64,000 bases of DNA from Undibacterium sp. GTDB taxonomy: Bacteria; Pseudomonadota; Gammaproteobacteria; Burkholderiales; Burkholderiaceae_D. Where the stretch lies: assembly GCF_030651495.1 (NCBI RefSeq), contig NZ_JAUSFI010000101.1:1-64000 (forward strand), given 5' to 3'. The position numbers and the translations under genes were made by a program. The notes below the pieces were generated by a model. That model had not been told where the DNA came from. It was given only the letters and a program-made list of their open reading frames with translations, and did not search any database. Below, piece after piece: positions 26,539 through 35,412 of this stretch; the stretch's first letter is position 1; every line of letters starts with the position of its first letter.

Positions 26539-26650
26539 GCTCGCGCATAGCCCATGCGGGTTTCCAGCCTTCCACCTCGTAAACCCGCATGGATAGTGCA
26601 TCTCCAGCCTAGGTGTCGGCAAACCCGCATGGGCTATGCGTGAGCGAGCA
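26539..26650. repeat. Intergenic palindrome, REP-like family copy B (compound)
   Basis: Outer perfect 19-bp arms at 26545-26563 and 26621-26639 (half-site GCATAGCCCATGCGGGTTT), extended by GCTCGC-type flanks, enclose an additional half-copy at 26581-26600 of the GGATA type seen in copy A. It lies between the MBL remnant and the 3' end of queG. Confidence 0.8.
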
Positions 26651-26702
26651 TGTCTCGGCGTGGCGGCATCCCGCTTCATGCTCATGATGGGCCAACCACA
26701 GG

Positions 26703-27794
26703 CTAGCCGGCATGTTGCTCCAGAGCCCATTGCACGTGTTCCCTGACGATCTCGGATGGATGTTCGAGCCGGCTTTGCAATGCGGCTACCAGCGCGGCAT
26801 CGGCGCGCATGCTGGCGGCGGCATTGCCCAGACCGACGGCCAAGTTGCGCAGCCAGCGCTCGTGACCGATGCGGCGTATCGGGCTGCCTTCCAGATTGCG
26901 CAGGAATTCGGCTTCGGTCCAGGCAAACAGGCTGATCATGCTGGCGCTGTCGAGGCCGTTGCGCACTTCAAAATCGTTGACGCTGGCACGTTGGGCGAAC
27001 TTATTCCAGGGACAAAAGAGCTGACAATCATCGCAGCCATACACGCGGTTGCCGATTAAAGGTCTGAGCTCAAGCGGAATCGCGCCATGCAGCTCTATCG
27101 TCAGGTAAGAGATGCAGCGGCGCGCATCGAGCTGGTACGGCGCAATGATCGCCTGCGTCGGGCAAACCTCGATACAGGATTGGCACTGGCCGCAGTGATT
27201 GCTGACCGGGGCATCCACCGGCAAGGGGATATCGACCAGGATCTCGCCCAAAAAAAACAGCGAGCCGGCTTCGCGATTGAGTAAGAGCGTATGTTTGCCG
27301 CGCCAGCCCAGGCCGGCTTTTTCTGCCAGCGCCACTTCCATCACCGGAGCCGAATCGGTAAACACGCGATAGCCAAACTCACCGATGCTGGCCTGTATCC
27401 GTTCGGCCAGTTGCTGCAAGCGGTTGCGCAATACCTTGTGATAATCGCGCCCCCGGGCATAAATCGAAATCACCGCGGTATCGGCGCCGTGCTGCCGCTC
27501 TGCGCTGCGCCAATCGTCGCCGTTATCGTCGCCACTATCGCCGCTAGGTTCAGGCAGGTAATTCATCCGCACCGAAATCACCCGTATCGTGCCCGGCACC
27601 AGCTCGTCCGGACGCCAGCGCTTGCTGCCGTGGGCCGCCATATACGCCATCTCGCCGTGATAGCCGGCCGCTAGCCAGGCCTGAAAACCGGCTTCCACAT
27701 GGTGCAGGTCGACATCGGTGATGCGCACATCGGCAAAGCCGGCGGCCTTGCCCCACAGCTTGATCTGTTGCGCTAATTCGACGTAATCGCTCAT
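26703..27794 (-). CDS. queG: Epoxyqueuosine reductase
   Basis: QueG reduces epoxyqueuosine to queuosine in tRNA, using cobalamin and two [4Fe-4S] clusters. The 363-residue protein has the catalytic Asp region RVFTDSAPVMEVALAEKAGL, the first cluster motif CGQCQSCIEVCPTQAI and the second GCDDCQLFCPWNKFA, plus a C-terminal HEAT-like region. It overlaps the glucokinase-HexR gene by 4 bp (ATGA), so it is its downstream operon partner here. The palindromic repeat copy B lies just past its stop. Confidence 0.95.
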   Translation of the reverse strand: MSDYVELAQQIKLWGKAAGFADVRITDVDLHHVEAGFQAWLAAGYHGEMAYMAAHGSKRWRPDELVPGTIRVISVRMNYLPEPSGDSGDDNGDDWRSAERQHGADTAVISIYARGRDYHKVLRNRLQQLAERIQASIGEFGYRVFTDSAPVMEVALAEKAGLGWRGKHTLLLNREAGSLFFLGEILVDIPLPVDAPVSNHCGQCQSCIEVCPTQAIIAPYQLDARRCISYLTIELHGAIPLELRPLIGNRVYGCDDCQLFCPWNKFAQRASVNDFEVRNGLDSASMISLFAWTEAEFLRNLEGSPIRRIGHERWLRNLAVGLGNAAASMRADAALVAALQSRLEHPSEIVREHVQWALEQHAG

Positions 27795-29719
27795 CGGCTA
27801 TGTGAAGTAAGGCGCGCCAGCGGCGACGACAAGCTGACGCCGGGGGCGGCGCTGCGGGCTTCTTTTTTGGTCTCGGCCTGGTTGCCAACATTGCCAGCAT
27901 TTTCGGCTTCATCCAGACGCTCATCGATGTCCACCTCGAGCAGATGCGGATGATCCGGATTGCGCCGCAGCGCCACGCCGACCGCCAGGATGTCGATCAC
28001 CAGCAGATGCAAGATGCGGCTGATCATCGGCAGATGGGTAGTGATATCTTCGACATGGTCGACGATGAGGGTGGCATCGGCCTTGCGCGCCAGCGGCGAC
28101 TGACTGGCGGTAATGGCGACGATAGCGGCGCCGCGTTCGCGCGCTTTTTCGGCCACTTCAAGCAAGTCCGGCATGCGCCCGCTACTGCTGATGATGACGG
28201 CGACATCGCCCGGCTTGAGCACGCCGGCCGCCAGCAATTGCAAGCGCGGGTCGGTATACGCACCGCTGGAAACGCCAAAACGCAAGAACTTGAACTGGCC
28301 GTCTTGCGCCACGACACCGTCATGCCCGACCGCAAAAAATTCGACCCGGTTAGCGTGGATCAGCAGCTCGATGGCGCGCGCGATCATGTCGCGATTGAGC
28401 TGGCTGCGCACTTGCAAAATCGCCGACGCGGTATTACCCAAGACCTTGGCACCCAGCTCCAGCATAGAATCGTCATCCGTGACCTGGATATGCGTCACCG
28501 GCACCGTGCCGGTCAGGCCAGAGGCGAGGCGCAATTTAAAATCGGACAAGCCCTCGCACCCGAGCGAGCGGCAAAAGCGGATTACGGTAGGCTGGCTCAC
28601 CTGGGCCGCTTTGGCAATCTCGGCAATCGGGTCATTCAGGGCGGCACGCGGGTGCGCCAGGACGTACTCGGCCACGCGCAATTCGGCCGGTGACAGTTCG
28701 GCCCGGGCGCGGCGGATCTGGCCCAGAATCGCCGCGCCCGGGGTGGCCTGAATGGTGCGCAATTGCGCTTCAAGAATTGCCGAGACGCCCATAAAGGTCG
28801 CCTGTTCGGCCGTAATCACGTAGGTCGGGATGGCCGCCAGATAAGCGCTGAAACGGCCCTTCTGTTCAAAGCGGGCACGGAACGGCGACTGGTCAAAATA
28901 CGCCCCCAAGCGCGGCACGATGCCGCCGCCGATATAAATCCCGCCCAAAGCGCCCAGCGTCACGGCTAAATTGGCGGCAGCGGTACCAAGCAGGCTACAA
29001 AATACGTCTAGGGTAGCGAGACACACCGGGTCACTCTGGTCGAGCGCACGCTGGGTAATCTCGGGCGCAGTCAAATCCGCGCCAGCCACGCCGGCATACT
29101 CGGCCAGGGCACGGTACATCAGCTCCAGGCCGGGGCCGGACAGCAGGCGCTCGAAGGAAACGTGCTCAAAAGATTTCCAGGCAAAGCGCAGTACCGCAAT
29201 TTCTTGCTCATTGCACGGCGAAAAACTGCTGTGGCCGCCTTCCGACCCCAGGGAGATCCAGCCATCGCCGGCAGGGATCAAGCCAGATACGCCTAAACCG
29301 CTGCCCGGCCCCAGCAGGCCGATGACACTTTGCTTGCTGGAATCGCCACCACCGATCTGGCGCACGTCGTGCGCGTCGAGTCGCGGTACCGCCATTGCCA
29401 GCGCCGTAAAGTCGTTCACGATCACCAAAGTATCGAGACCGAGCTGCAAGCGCATCTGCTCGATCGAAAATTTCCAGTGATAGTTGGTCATGCTGACCTG
29501 ATCGCCATCGACCGGATTGGCGATCGCCACCGCCGCATGCTCGACATGGGCCGGCGCGACCGTGTGCAGGTACGCCGTCACGGCAGAGTGAAAATCCGGA
29601 TAGTCGGCACAGCGGAACGAGACGATGCGTTCAAATTCGCCGCGGCCAGTCTCTAGCGCAAAGCGGGCATAGGTACCGCCGATATCAGCAATGAGCCTGG
29701 GGCGATCAAAAGAAACCAT
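27791..29719 (-). CDS. Bifunctional glucokinase / HexR-type (RpiR) transcriptional regulator
   Basis: A natural fusion of 642 residues. Residues ~1-320 are glucokinase (LIADIGGTYARFALETGRGE, VNDFTALAMAVPRL, GLLGPGSGLGVSGLIPAG, EGGHSSF, IYIGGGIVPRLG). Residues ~335-415 are an RpiR helix-turn-helix (SPAELRVAEYVLAHPRAALN then ISQ-like QVSQPTVIRFCRSLGC), and ~450-600 a SIS sugar-phosphate domain (FFAVGHDGVVAQD, VAVIISSSGRMPDLLEVAEK). Such fusions are known in Burkholderia and Ralstonia. It would phosphorylate glucose and, sensing a phosphorylated sugar such as KDPG, control Entner-Doudoroff genes. The ATG at 29719 is preferred to a TTG at 29728. Confidence 0.93.
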   Translation of the reverse strand: MVSFDRPRLIADIGGTYARFALETGRGEFERIVSFRCADYPDFHSAVTAYLHTVAPAHVEHAAVAIANPVDGDQVSMTNYHWKFSIEQMRLQLGLDTLVIVNDFTALAMAVPRLDAHDVRQIGGGDSSKQSVIGLLGPGSGLGVSGLIPAGDGWISLGSEGGHSSFSPCNEQEIAVLRFAWKSFEHVSFERLLSGPGLELMYRALAEYAGVAGADLTAPEITQRALDQSDPVCLATLDVFCSLLGTAAANLAVTLGALGGIYIGGGIVPRLGAYFDQSPFRARFEQKGRFSAYLAAIPTYVITAEQATFMGVSAILEAQLRTIQATPGAAILGQIRRARAELSPAELRVAEYVLAHPRAALNDPIAEIAKAAQVSQPTVIRFCRSLGCEGLSDFKLRLASGLTGTVPVTHIQVTDDDSMLELGAKVLGNTASAILQVRSQLNRDMIARAIELLIHANRVEFFAVGHDGVVAQDGQFKFLRFGVSSGAYTDPRLQLLAAGVLKPGDVAVIISSSGRMPDLLEVAEKARERGAAIVAITASQSPLARKADATLIVDHVEDITTHLPMISRILHLLVIDILAVGVALRRNPDHPHLLEVDIDERLDEAENAGNVGNQAETKKEARSAAPGVSLSSPLARLTSHSR

Positions 29720-30037
29720 TAGTTCCAATTCTTAATGGGGTGAGGCAAGTGCCCGGTAACAAAAAAGCGCGGAGAAGTATTCTCGGGTTAAATCGCCGGC
29801 TGAATTTTTCTTGACCGGACAAGATTCGCCACATCCTGATTTTTTGCATCTCAAGTTAACGACACAACTTAGCGCCCCGTATTGTAATCCCGCTAGATCG
29901 ACAGCGAAAGCCGTTCCGCAAGCTTCGAGGAAAAACACGCTATCGGTGACAAGCCAGATTTTAGCCAGCGCAATAAGGACAGCGTGGATGGAAACAAGTC
30001 GAAAAACAGCAATGTGAAAAATTTCCGCTCTCTAAAA

Positions 30038-30070
30038 AATAGGTAACTTGACTACAAAACCTTACCTATT
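30038..30070. promoter_or_regulatory. Inverted repeat in the glk control region
   Basis: AATAGGTAA (30038-30046) and TTACCTATT (30062-30070) are perfect 9-bp arms around a 15-nt spacer. On the minus strand the second arm is followed by TTTTTAG, so it could terminate a minus-strand transcript, but no such gene lies upstream; a regulatory site is as likely. Confidence 0.4.
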
Positions 30071-30217
30071 CTTATTAATTTTTACAGCTCACTTTACCCT
30101 CACTCAAGCCATGCAAGGAAAAATAATTGCTTTTTAATTGATACGGTATCGTCATGCCATTGCCAAAACACCTCAATATTAAGGCAAATCAAAAAAAATA
30201 AATTATTGTAATTTATA

Positions 30218-30232
30218 TGTAGTTTTGCTACA
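30218..30232. promoter_or_regulatory. Candidate HexR operator
   Basis: The perfect palindromic frame TGTAGTTTTGCTACA has TGTAG/CTACA arms around TTTTG, close to the TGTA-N7-TACA form described for HexR sites in gammaproteobacteria. It lies in an AT-rich promoter region between the hexR fusion gene and the second glucokinase. The assignment is by motif resemblance and context. Confidence 0.5.
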
Positions 30233-30340
30233 TTATTATATTAGGCAAGCAATAACCGCAAGCGGGCATGCCTCTTCTGCAGGATGCAGGCACGCATTAC
30301 ATTAGTGACGTATTAAGTACATTATCAGACTGATATTCAA

Positions 30341-30451
30341 GTGAAAGCACATTCAAACCGCGCACGCGCTTCTGCATTCAACCACCCCATCACCGCCGCC
30401 TCTTGCGACAGCGTGATTGATTCCAGCCAAGCGCAAGAGGCCTTGCAGTGA
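30341..30451 (+). CDS. Small ORF, 36 codons, coupled to glk (possible leader peptide)
   Basis: A GTG at 30341 opens a 36-codon frame (starts MKAHSNRARASAFNHPIT) whose TGA overlaps the GTG start of glk as GTGA. No family is recognised and no strong ribosome binding site precedes it. Two explanations fit: a leader ORF for translational coupling, or the 3' relic of a former upstream operon gene. Its ribosome-terminating position places AAGAGG, the likely glk Shine-Dalgarno, inside its last codons. Confidence 0.3.
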   Translation: MKAHSNRARASAFNHPITAASCDSVIDSSQAQEALQ

Positions 30452-31458
30452 TAACGCACACCAGCATGCATCCCGAGCAGGCCACCAGACTCCCCTGGCT
30501 GGTGGCAGATATTGGCGGCAGCAATGCCCGCTTTGGCTTAGTTCTCCAGCCAGACGCCGGCGTGCAGCATGTCCGCACCATACCGGTGCCGGCGCACGCT
30601 GATCCGGTGAAAGCCGCCCGCGTCTACTTACGTGAAATCAGCCTCTTACTAGGCGCAGAATTTCGCACTCCGCGCAAGGCCGCGTTTGCGGTCGCCACCG
30701 TGACCGCCGGCGACAAGATCAGTTTTACCAATAGCCACTGGAGTTTTTCCAAGGCGGCGGTACAGGCGGAGCTCGAACTCGATACCTTTCTGGTACTCAA
30801 TGACTTCGAGGCACTGGCCTTGTCGTTGCCACGACTCAGCGCGGCACAGCTGCGCCCGCATGGCCAATTACCGCAGGCCAAAGGGACGCTGGCAGTGATC
30901 GGGCCAGGTACCGGCCTGGGCGTTGCGGGCGTCATGGACACGCCTATGGGCTGGGTCGCCTTGGCTGGCGAAGGTGGTCATGCCACGCTGGCGCCCTGCG
31001 ATGATTTTGAAAGCGCGATACTGGCGCAGGTACGCCAGACCTTCTCTCACGTCTCTGCCGAACGCCTGCTGTCTGGCATAGGCTTACCGGTATTACACAA
31101 TGCAGTAGCGCAGGTGCGCGGCGGCACTATCGATGTCATCACGGCAGAATTGATTGTCGAACGCGGACTGGCCGGCAGCGACGCCATTTGCGCTGAAACG
31201 CTCGATACCTTTTGCGCCCTGCTCGGCAGCTTCGCCGGCAATGTGGCACTCACCATGGGCGCACGCGGCGGAGTATATATCGGCGGCGGTATCGTGCCAC
31301 GTCTGGGGGAGCGGTTTTTTACTTCACGTTTTCGCGAACGTTTTGAAGCCAAAGGACGCTTCCAGTCCTATATGAAAAACATTCCGACCGCACTCATTAC
31401 CGACACACTGGCGGCACTAAGCGGTGCCGCGATGGCACTCGAACAGCACCAGGTCTAG
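30448..31458 (+). CDS. glk: Glucokinase (second, stand-alone copy)
   Basis: This 336-residue ROK-independent (E. coli Glk-type) glucokinase reads WLVADIGGSNARFGL near the N-terminus, then LVLNDFEALALSLPRL with the catalytic Asp, AVIGPGTGLGVAGVM, GEGGHATLAP and GGVYIGGGIVPRLGERFF. The GTG at 30448 has AAGAGG 7 bp upstream; an ATG six codons on (30466) is an alternative. It is clearly related to the kinase half of the HexR fusion 700 bp away, so the locus carries two glucokinases under one control region. Confidence 0.93.
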   Translation: MITHTSMHPEQATRLPWLVADIGGSNARFGLVLQPDAGVQHVRTIPVPAHADPVKAARVYLREISLLLGAEFRTPRKAAFAVATVTAGDKISFTNSHWSFSKAAVQAELELDTFLVLNDFEALALSLPRLSAAQLRPHGQLPQAKGTLAVIGPGTGLGVAGVMDTPMGWVALAGEGGHATLAPCDDFESAILAQVRQTFSHVSAERLLSGIGLPVLHNAVAQVRGGTIDVITAELIVERGLAGSDAICAETLDTFCALLGSFAGNVALTMGARGGVYIGGGIVPRLGERFFTSRFRERFEAKGRFQSYMKNIPTALITDTLAALSGAAMALEQHQV

Positions 31459-31537
31459 CCGCCTTAAAAAAGAAGCCATGCGCCGAAAATGGCGCTGGTG
31501 ACTTCGTCAATGAGATTGAAGTCAATCACCAAGCGGT

Positions 31538-32512
31538 TCAAGCAGCCCGTTTCACCGACTCGACTATCGCGTTCATCGCAACCGGTTTCGCGTAGATATC
31601 GACATGCCCCAATCCTGGCAATACCTGAACCGAAATGTGCGGCGTCAGCGGTGTCAGCAGCGTCGCGTAGGCGTGGGCGATAAATAGTTCGTCGTTTTCG
31701 CCCACGATGAGATCGACCGGGCGCTGCAGTTTTTTGAGCTGCTGCTTCCATTTCATGGTATCGGGACGAAAATTCGCTTGCAGGCGAAACGAATAAAAAC
31801 CTGTCAGATCACTGCGTCCCTCCGGCACGGCAAATGCCAGTACCGGCAGATGCTGAAATAATTTCATCCCCATGACGTCGAGAATCGTCAGCGCAATCAG
31901 GCGCGGCATGAAAGGCCGCGCCCAGCCACCACTGCCGGGCTTGGTGGTGGCCACCGCATGATGGATAAAAGGCGCCGCCAGGATGTAGCGATCAAACAAG
32001 GTGCCGAATTTTCCGCAGGCAAAACGCAGTGAAAACCCGCCACCGGAAGAATGGCCGACCAAGCTGAATGTCGCCAGTGGATGACGGATGCGGATGTGCT
32101 GAACGAAATCAAACAAGTCATCCTCCAGTTGCCCCACGTAGTCAATATCACCGCGCCGCCCAGACCCGCCATGCCCGCGCATATCAAGCGCATAAGCCGA
32201 GATCGCCTGCGAAGCAAGAGAGTGGCCGATTGCCTGCATTGCCCTACCGTCAGCGCTAGAACCATGGATCAGAATCGCGACCTGATCACTGCCGGCGGAA
32301 AATTCCCGATAGGCGAGCGCGCTACCGTCGCGTGCAGTGAAGGTTTTCAGCTCCGTTTGCGGTGTACCAGCCAGTGTATCGAGTCCGCCGTCGTTCATCG
32401 CCTGGAGCGGAACGGGCGGACGACGCCGCCCCAAAATAATCATTGCGGCCAGCACTGCGGCAAAAATGGCGAAGTTTTGAACTATCGTCGTAGCTAGGCT
32501 AAATGCAGTCAT
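31538..32512 (-). CDS. Alpha/beta hydrolase (lysophospholipase/monoacylglycerol lipase-like)
   Basis: The 324-residue protein begins with a membrane segment (TIVQNFAIFAAVLAAMIILG) followed by a serine-hydrolase fold: oxyanion region VAILIHGSSADGRAM, YALDMRGHGGSGRRGDIDYV, nucleophile Ser in LVGHSSGGGFSL, Asp in LIVGENDELF and catalytic His in LPGLGHVDIY. The domain resembles PldB/monoacylglycerol lipases. The substrate is unknown. It is convergent with the second glucokinase. Confidence 0.85.
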   Translation of the reverse strand: MTAFSLATTIVQNFAIFAAVLAAMIILGRRRPPVPLQAMNDGGLDTLAGTPQTELKTFTARDGSALAYREFSAGSDQVAILIHGSSADGRAMQAIGHSLASQAISAYALDMRGHGGSGRRGDIDYVGQLEDDLFDFVQHIRIRHPLATFSLVGHSSGGGFSLRFACGKFGTLFDRYILAAPFIHHAVATTKPGSGGWARPFMPRLIALTILDVMGMKLFQHLPVLAFAVPEGRSDLTGFYSFRLQANFRPDTMKWKQQLKKLQRPVDLIVGENDELFIAHAYATLLTPLTPHISVQVLPGLGHVDIYAKPVAMNAIVESVKRAA

Positions 32513-33119
32513 GCAGCTCTCCTGATCGGTGTCGATGAGTTAAATATTGGAGAATATAGCTTATTCGCAACGCCCAGTACGCCGACAGTAACTTGCGATG
32601 AATTGACGGTTTTAGTGCAGGAAGCTTATTTTTATACGCTTGAGTGGTCATCGCCGCCTGCATGCGACGCTTTTTTGCCACACTTTCCTGCCAGAGATTC
32701 CGGCGCCTGAAACGCTGACGCGTCGCTTGGCATTGACAGCGCCAAGCAAAAAAACAAAAATTCCCCTTCCAATGCGCATATCCCAGGCGCCTTGCAGGCC
32801 ATTGCTGCCATGAGGCGCATAGCGATTGCGTGTTGGCGGGGGTAGTCATAGTGTGAAGCGACTTGAATTGATCGCCCTATCACTCTATCGTCTGCGATCA
32901 CCATCAATTACGCGCAAGCCAAGAGTAGCGTACAGTACGGGGTTTTTGCTGAAAATCACGCTGGATTAGCTCGACTAGTAGCTGATTTGTCGAGCTAACC
33001 CGGCTTGCCTCATGATCTGGCTAAATGCTGCATGTCAGCCTCGGTATATCAGTCTTGTATTACAGCCCCCTCTCAGGGAAAATAATCATTTTTATCTGCT
33101 ACATTTTTATATACACCCC
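32513..33119. other. Intergenic region without a supported gene
   Basis: Two overlapping minus-strand frames (32499-32849 and 32632-32907) exist, but neither shows a family motif or a good ribosome binding site, and one overlaps the hydrolase start. I see no repeat or RNA gene. The stretch probably contains promoters for the divergent hydrolase and Stealth genes. Confidence 0.5.
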
Positions 33120-34109
33120 ATGTTGAATACCCATCCGCATGACAACGTAGAGCGCATCGATATTGTCTATCTATGGGTTAATGGTGCTGATCCGGTCTGG
33201 CGAAATAAGCGCCAGCAGGCACTGGCACGCACCGTTGCACAACAGCCAGATGATCTGGCAATGCATGGCAATGTGGCGGGACGCTACCGTGACAATGAAG
33301 AGTTGCGCTTCAATCTGCGTGCGCTGGAGAAATTTTATCCGAATCACGGTCATATATATTTAGTCACCGATGGTCAGGTACCGCACTGGCTGCAAGCACA
33401 CCACGACCTGACGCTGATCGATCATCGCGATCTGATGCCGGCGTCGGCATTGCCGGTGTTTGATTCTGGCCATATCGAATCGTATCTGCATCACATTCCC
33501 GGCCTTGCCGAGCGTTTTATTTATCTTAATGATGATGTTTTTTTTGGTGCCCGGGTTGATCCAACAGCGTGGTTTGGTATCAATGGGGTAGCGGTGTTTA
33601 CCGAATCGGCAGCGGTGCCGGATTACGATACGCTGCAGCCGAACGAGAGCGCACTGGTGAATGCGTCGGTCTTATCCAAGCACTGGCTGTCGCGGCGTTA
33701 CCCTCTATACCGCCATGCACAGCGCATTTTTGCGCACTCGCCGCGGCCCATGTTTAAAAGTGTCTTGCATGAGTTGGAGCGCGATGCGCCAGAACTGTTT
33801 CAGCAAGTGCGCAAAACGGTGTTTCGTTCGTGGCAAGTGCCTCCCATCGTGCCAGACTTGGTGCCGCGCTGGATGCTGCATACCGGGCGCGCCGCCTTGC
33901 AATCACTGGAACCGCTCTATATCAGCAGCGGCGCACCCGATGCCGAGCGTCAGTTTCAGGCATTAATCGCAGGATTCGGCCAGATACCGTTTTTTTGCAT
34001 CAACGACACCAGCGATGATGCATTCGACGATGCGCCGCAATTACAACGCATCACGCACACGCTGGAACAACTGCTGCCGCACCCCTCCTCCTTTGAACGC
34101 ATCGATTAA
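33120..34109 (+). CDS. Stealth-family sugar-phosphate transferase
   Basis: The 329-residue protein (start at 33120) shows all four Stealth regions: CR1 IDIVYLWVNGADPVW; CR2 RYRDNEELRFNLRALEKFYP through IYLVTDGQVPHWL and FDSGHIESYLHHIPGLAERF with IYLNDDVFFG; CR3 FAHSPRPMFKSVLHELERDA; CR4 PFFCINDTSDDAFDD. Stealth proteins are hexose-1-phosphate transferases that build capsule or exopolysaccharide phosphodiesters. No glycosyltransferase or capsule export gene is nearby, so it is a stand-alone copy. The first ATG of the conserved region is used; a longer reading from 33012 has no support. Confidence 0.88.
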   Translation: MLNTHPHDNVERIDIVYLWVNGADPVWRNKRQQALARTVAQQPDDLAMHGNVAGRYRDNEELRFNLRALEKFYPNHGHIYLVTDGQVPHWLQAHHDLTLIDHRDLMPASALPVFDSGHIESYLHHIPGLAERFIYLNDDVFFGARVDPTAWFGINGVAVFTESAAVPDYDTLQPNESALVNASVLSKHWLSRRYPLYRHAQRIFAHSPRPMFKSVLHELERDAPELFQQVRKTVFRSWQVPPIVPDLVPRWMLHTGRAALQSLEPLYISSGAPDAERQFQALIAGFGQIPFFCINDTSDDAFDDAPQLQRITHTLEQLLPHPSSFERID

Positions 34110-34267
34110 ACGATGGTGCCGGACAAAAATAGAATAACTTCACGGTGTCATACAACACTGATATAAATAAGTATTGCGATGCGCATTCATGCTACCCCGT
34201 CTTTTTAGCCAGAACACGGTTGGGCTAGCCTTGATGACCAATGTCGCGACCTGAGTTAAACTAAGCC

Positions 34268-35407
34268 ATGACTTCGATTTTCCTGCCATTATTTTTTTTA
34301 AAAACCAGACTCATCGATACGAGGCAAGCATGCGTCCCCAGGCAACGTTTTTTTACGTTGAGGATTCTGTTCTTGCTCTTATGTGTTCCCGCCATTTCAA
34401 GCGCTGAGCAATACTTTGAGCGCTATGATTTATCGCCAGCCTCGCCTGCGGTTGATCTTGGGGTGCAGCCGCAAGGCTACCCTTCCGGCGTGATCAGTGC
34501 AGTGATGCAGCGCGACCGCATCCTTAAAAAAACACTGGCAAATAGCCAGCAAACACTCAGGACCCACCCGTTCCAGCGCGGTGCCGATATGCTTGCCTTG
34601 CTAGCTGAGCAACGGCTAGAGGCGGGCCTGCTTGGTGACATGCCAACCATACTATCGGCCTCGACCGCCAAAGTCTGGATTGTCGGTTTGGTCAAACAAA
34701 GCTCGACCGCCATCGTCGCCAAAGGAAATGCGCAGATTCGGGGCCTCGCCGGAAAACGTATCGGTTATGTTGCAGCATCCAGCGCCCATCACACCTTACT
34801 CCAAGGTTTGGCCTCGGCGGGGATGAACGAGAGCCAGATCAAATTAATCCCGCTCAATGTCGACGAGATGCCCGATGCGCTAGAGCGGGGAGAGATCGAC
34901 GCCTTCGCAGCATGGGAACCTGCGCCCACCATCGCGTTGGCAAGAAATAACAAAAACCAGATTATCTTCCGCGGCTTGAGTACGGATTACTTTGTCATTG
35001 AGCAAGATTTCGCCAAACGGTCCCCGCAAGCGGCACGCCACCTGATTGCCAGTTTTGTGCGTGCCATCGACTGGATGCGCCATTCCCAAGGCAATACCGA
35101 AAAAGCAGCGCGCTGGGCGATGGCGGACGCCGCCAGCTTTTCCGGCAAACCCGTCACGCTTTCGGTTGCCCAAGTTGCCACCATTACGCACCGCGAAATC
35201 TTGGATATTCCCTCGGCTCCTACTATCCTGAGCAACCCGAACACGCCACCGTTAAAGAATGAGTACCTTTTTTTGATGAAACTGGGCAAAATTCCCCAAG
35301 GCGGCAAATGGGAAAACGTGGCAGCTGCACTGACCTATGATGGTCTGGCAAAGGTATTAACCGAACCGCGCGACTACCAGTTACATACCTACGATTACGA
35401 GGATTAA
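34268..35407 (+). CDS. Periplasmic substrate-binding protein (NMT1/SsuA-like), no transporter attached
   Basis: The 379-residue protein has an N-terminal signal segment (FFTLRILFLLLCVPAISSA then EQ) preceded by an unusually long 27-residue leader. The body has the type II binding fold of the nitrate/sulfonate/taurine group: FQRGADMLALLAEQRLEAGL, GLAGKRIGYVAASSAHHTLL, LERGEIDAFAAWEPAPTIAL. No ABC permease or ATPase follows; instead a GGDEF/EAL sensor starts 5 bp later. A ligand-sensing role for that protein is inferred rather than uptake. Confidence 0.82.
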   Translation: MTSIFLPLFFLKTRLIDTRQACVPRQRFFTLRILFLLLCVPAISSAEQYFERYDLSPASPAVDLGVQPQGYPSGVISAVMQRDRILKKTLANSQQTLRTHPFQRGADMLALLAEQRLEAGLLGDMPTILSASTAKVWIVGLVKQSSTAIVAKGNAQIRGLAGKRIGYVAASSAHHTLLQGLASAGMNESQIKLIPLNVDEMPDALERGEIDAFAAWEPAPTIALARNNKNQIIFRGLSTDYFVIEQDFAKRSPQAARHLIASFVRAIDWMRHSQGNTEKAARWAMADAASFSGKPVTLSVAQVATITHREILDIPSAPTILSNPNTPPLKNEYLFLMKLGKIPQGGKWENVAAALTYDGLAKVLTEPRDYQLHTYDYED

Positions 35408-35412
35408 GCGCG

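Larger units (their letters stand above)
29720..30340. other. AT-rich divergent control region between glk-hexR and the second glucokinase
   Basis: No gene is supported in this 620-bp stretch; short frames on the minus strand lack ribosome binding sites and family resemblance. The right half (30010-30340) is markedly AT-rich. It holds an inverted repeat at 30038-30070 and the HexR-like palindrome at 30218-30232, consistent with a two-way promoter region. Confidence 0.6.

Noticed and set aside
27944-28693. 249-codon plus-strand frame under the glucokinase-HexR fusion
   Set aside because: Antisense shadow of a clear two-domain protein; no start context.
32499-32907. Overlapping 116- and 91-codon minus-strand frames
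   Set aside because: No family resemblance or ribosome binding sites; one overlaps the hydrolase start.
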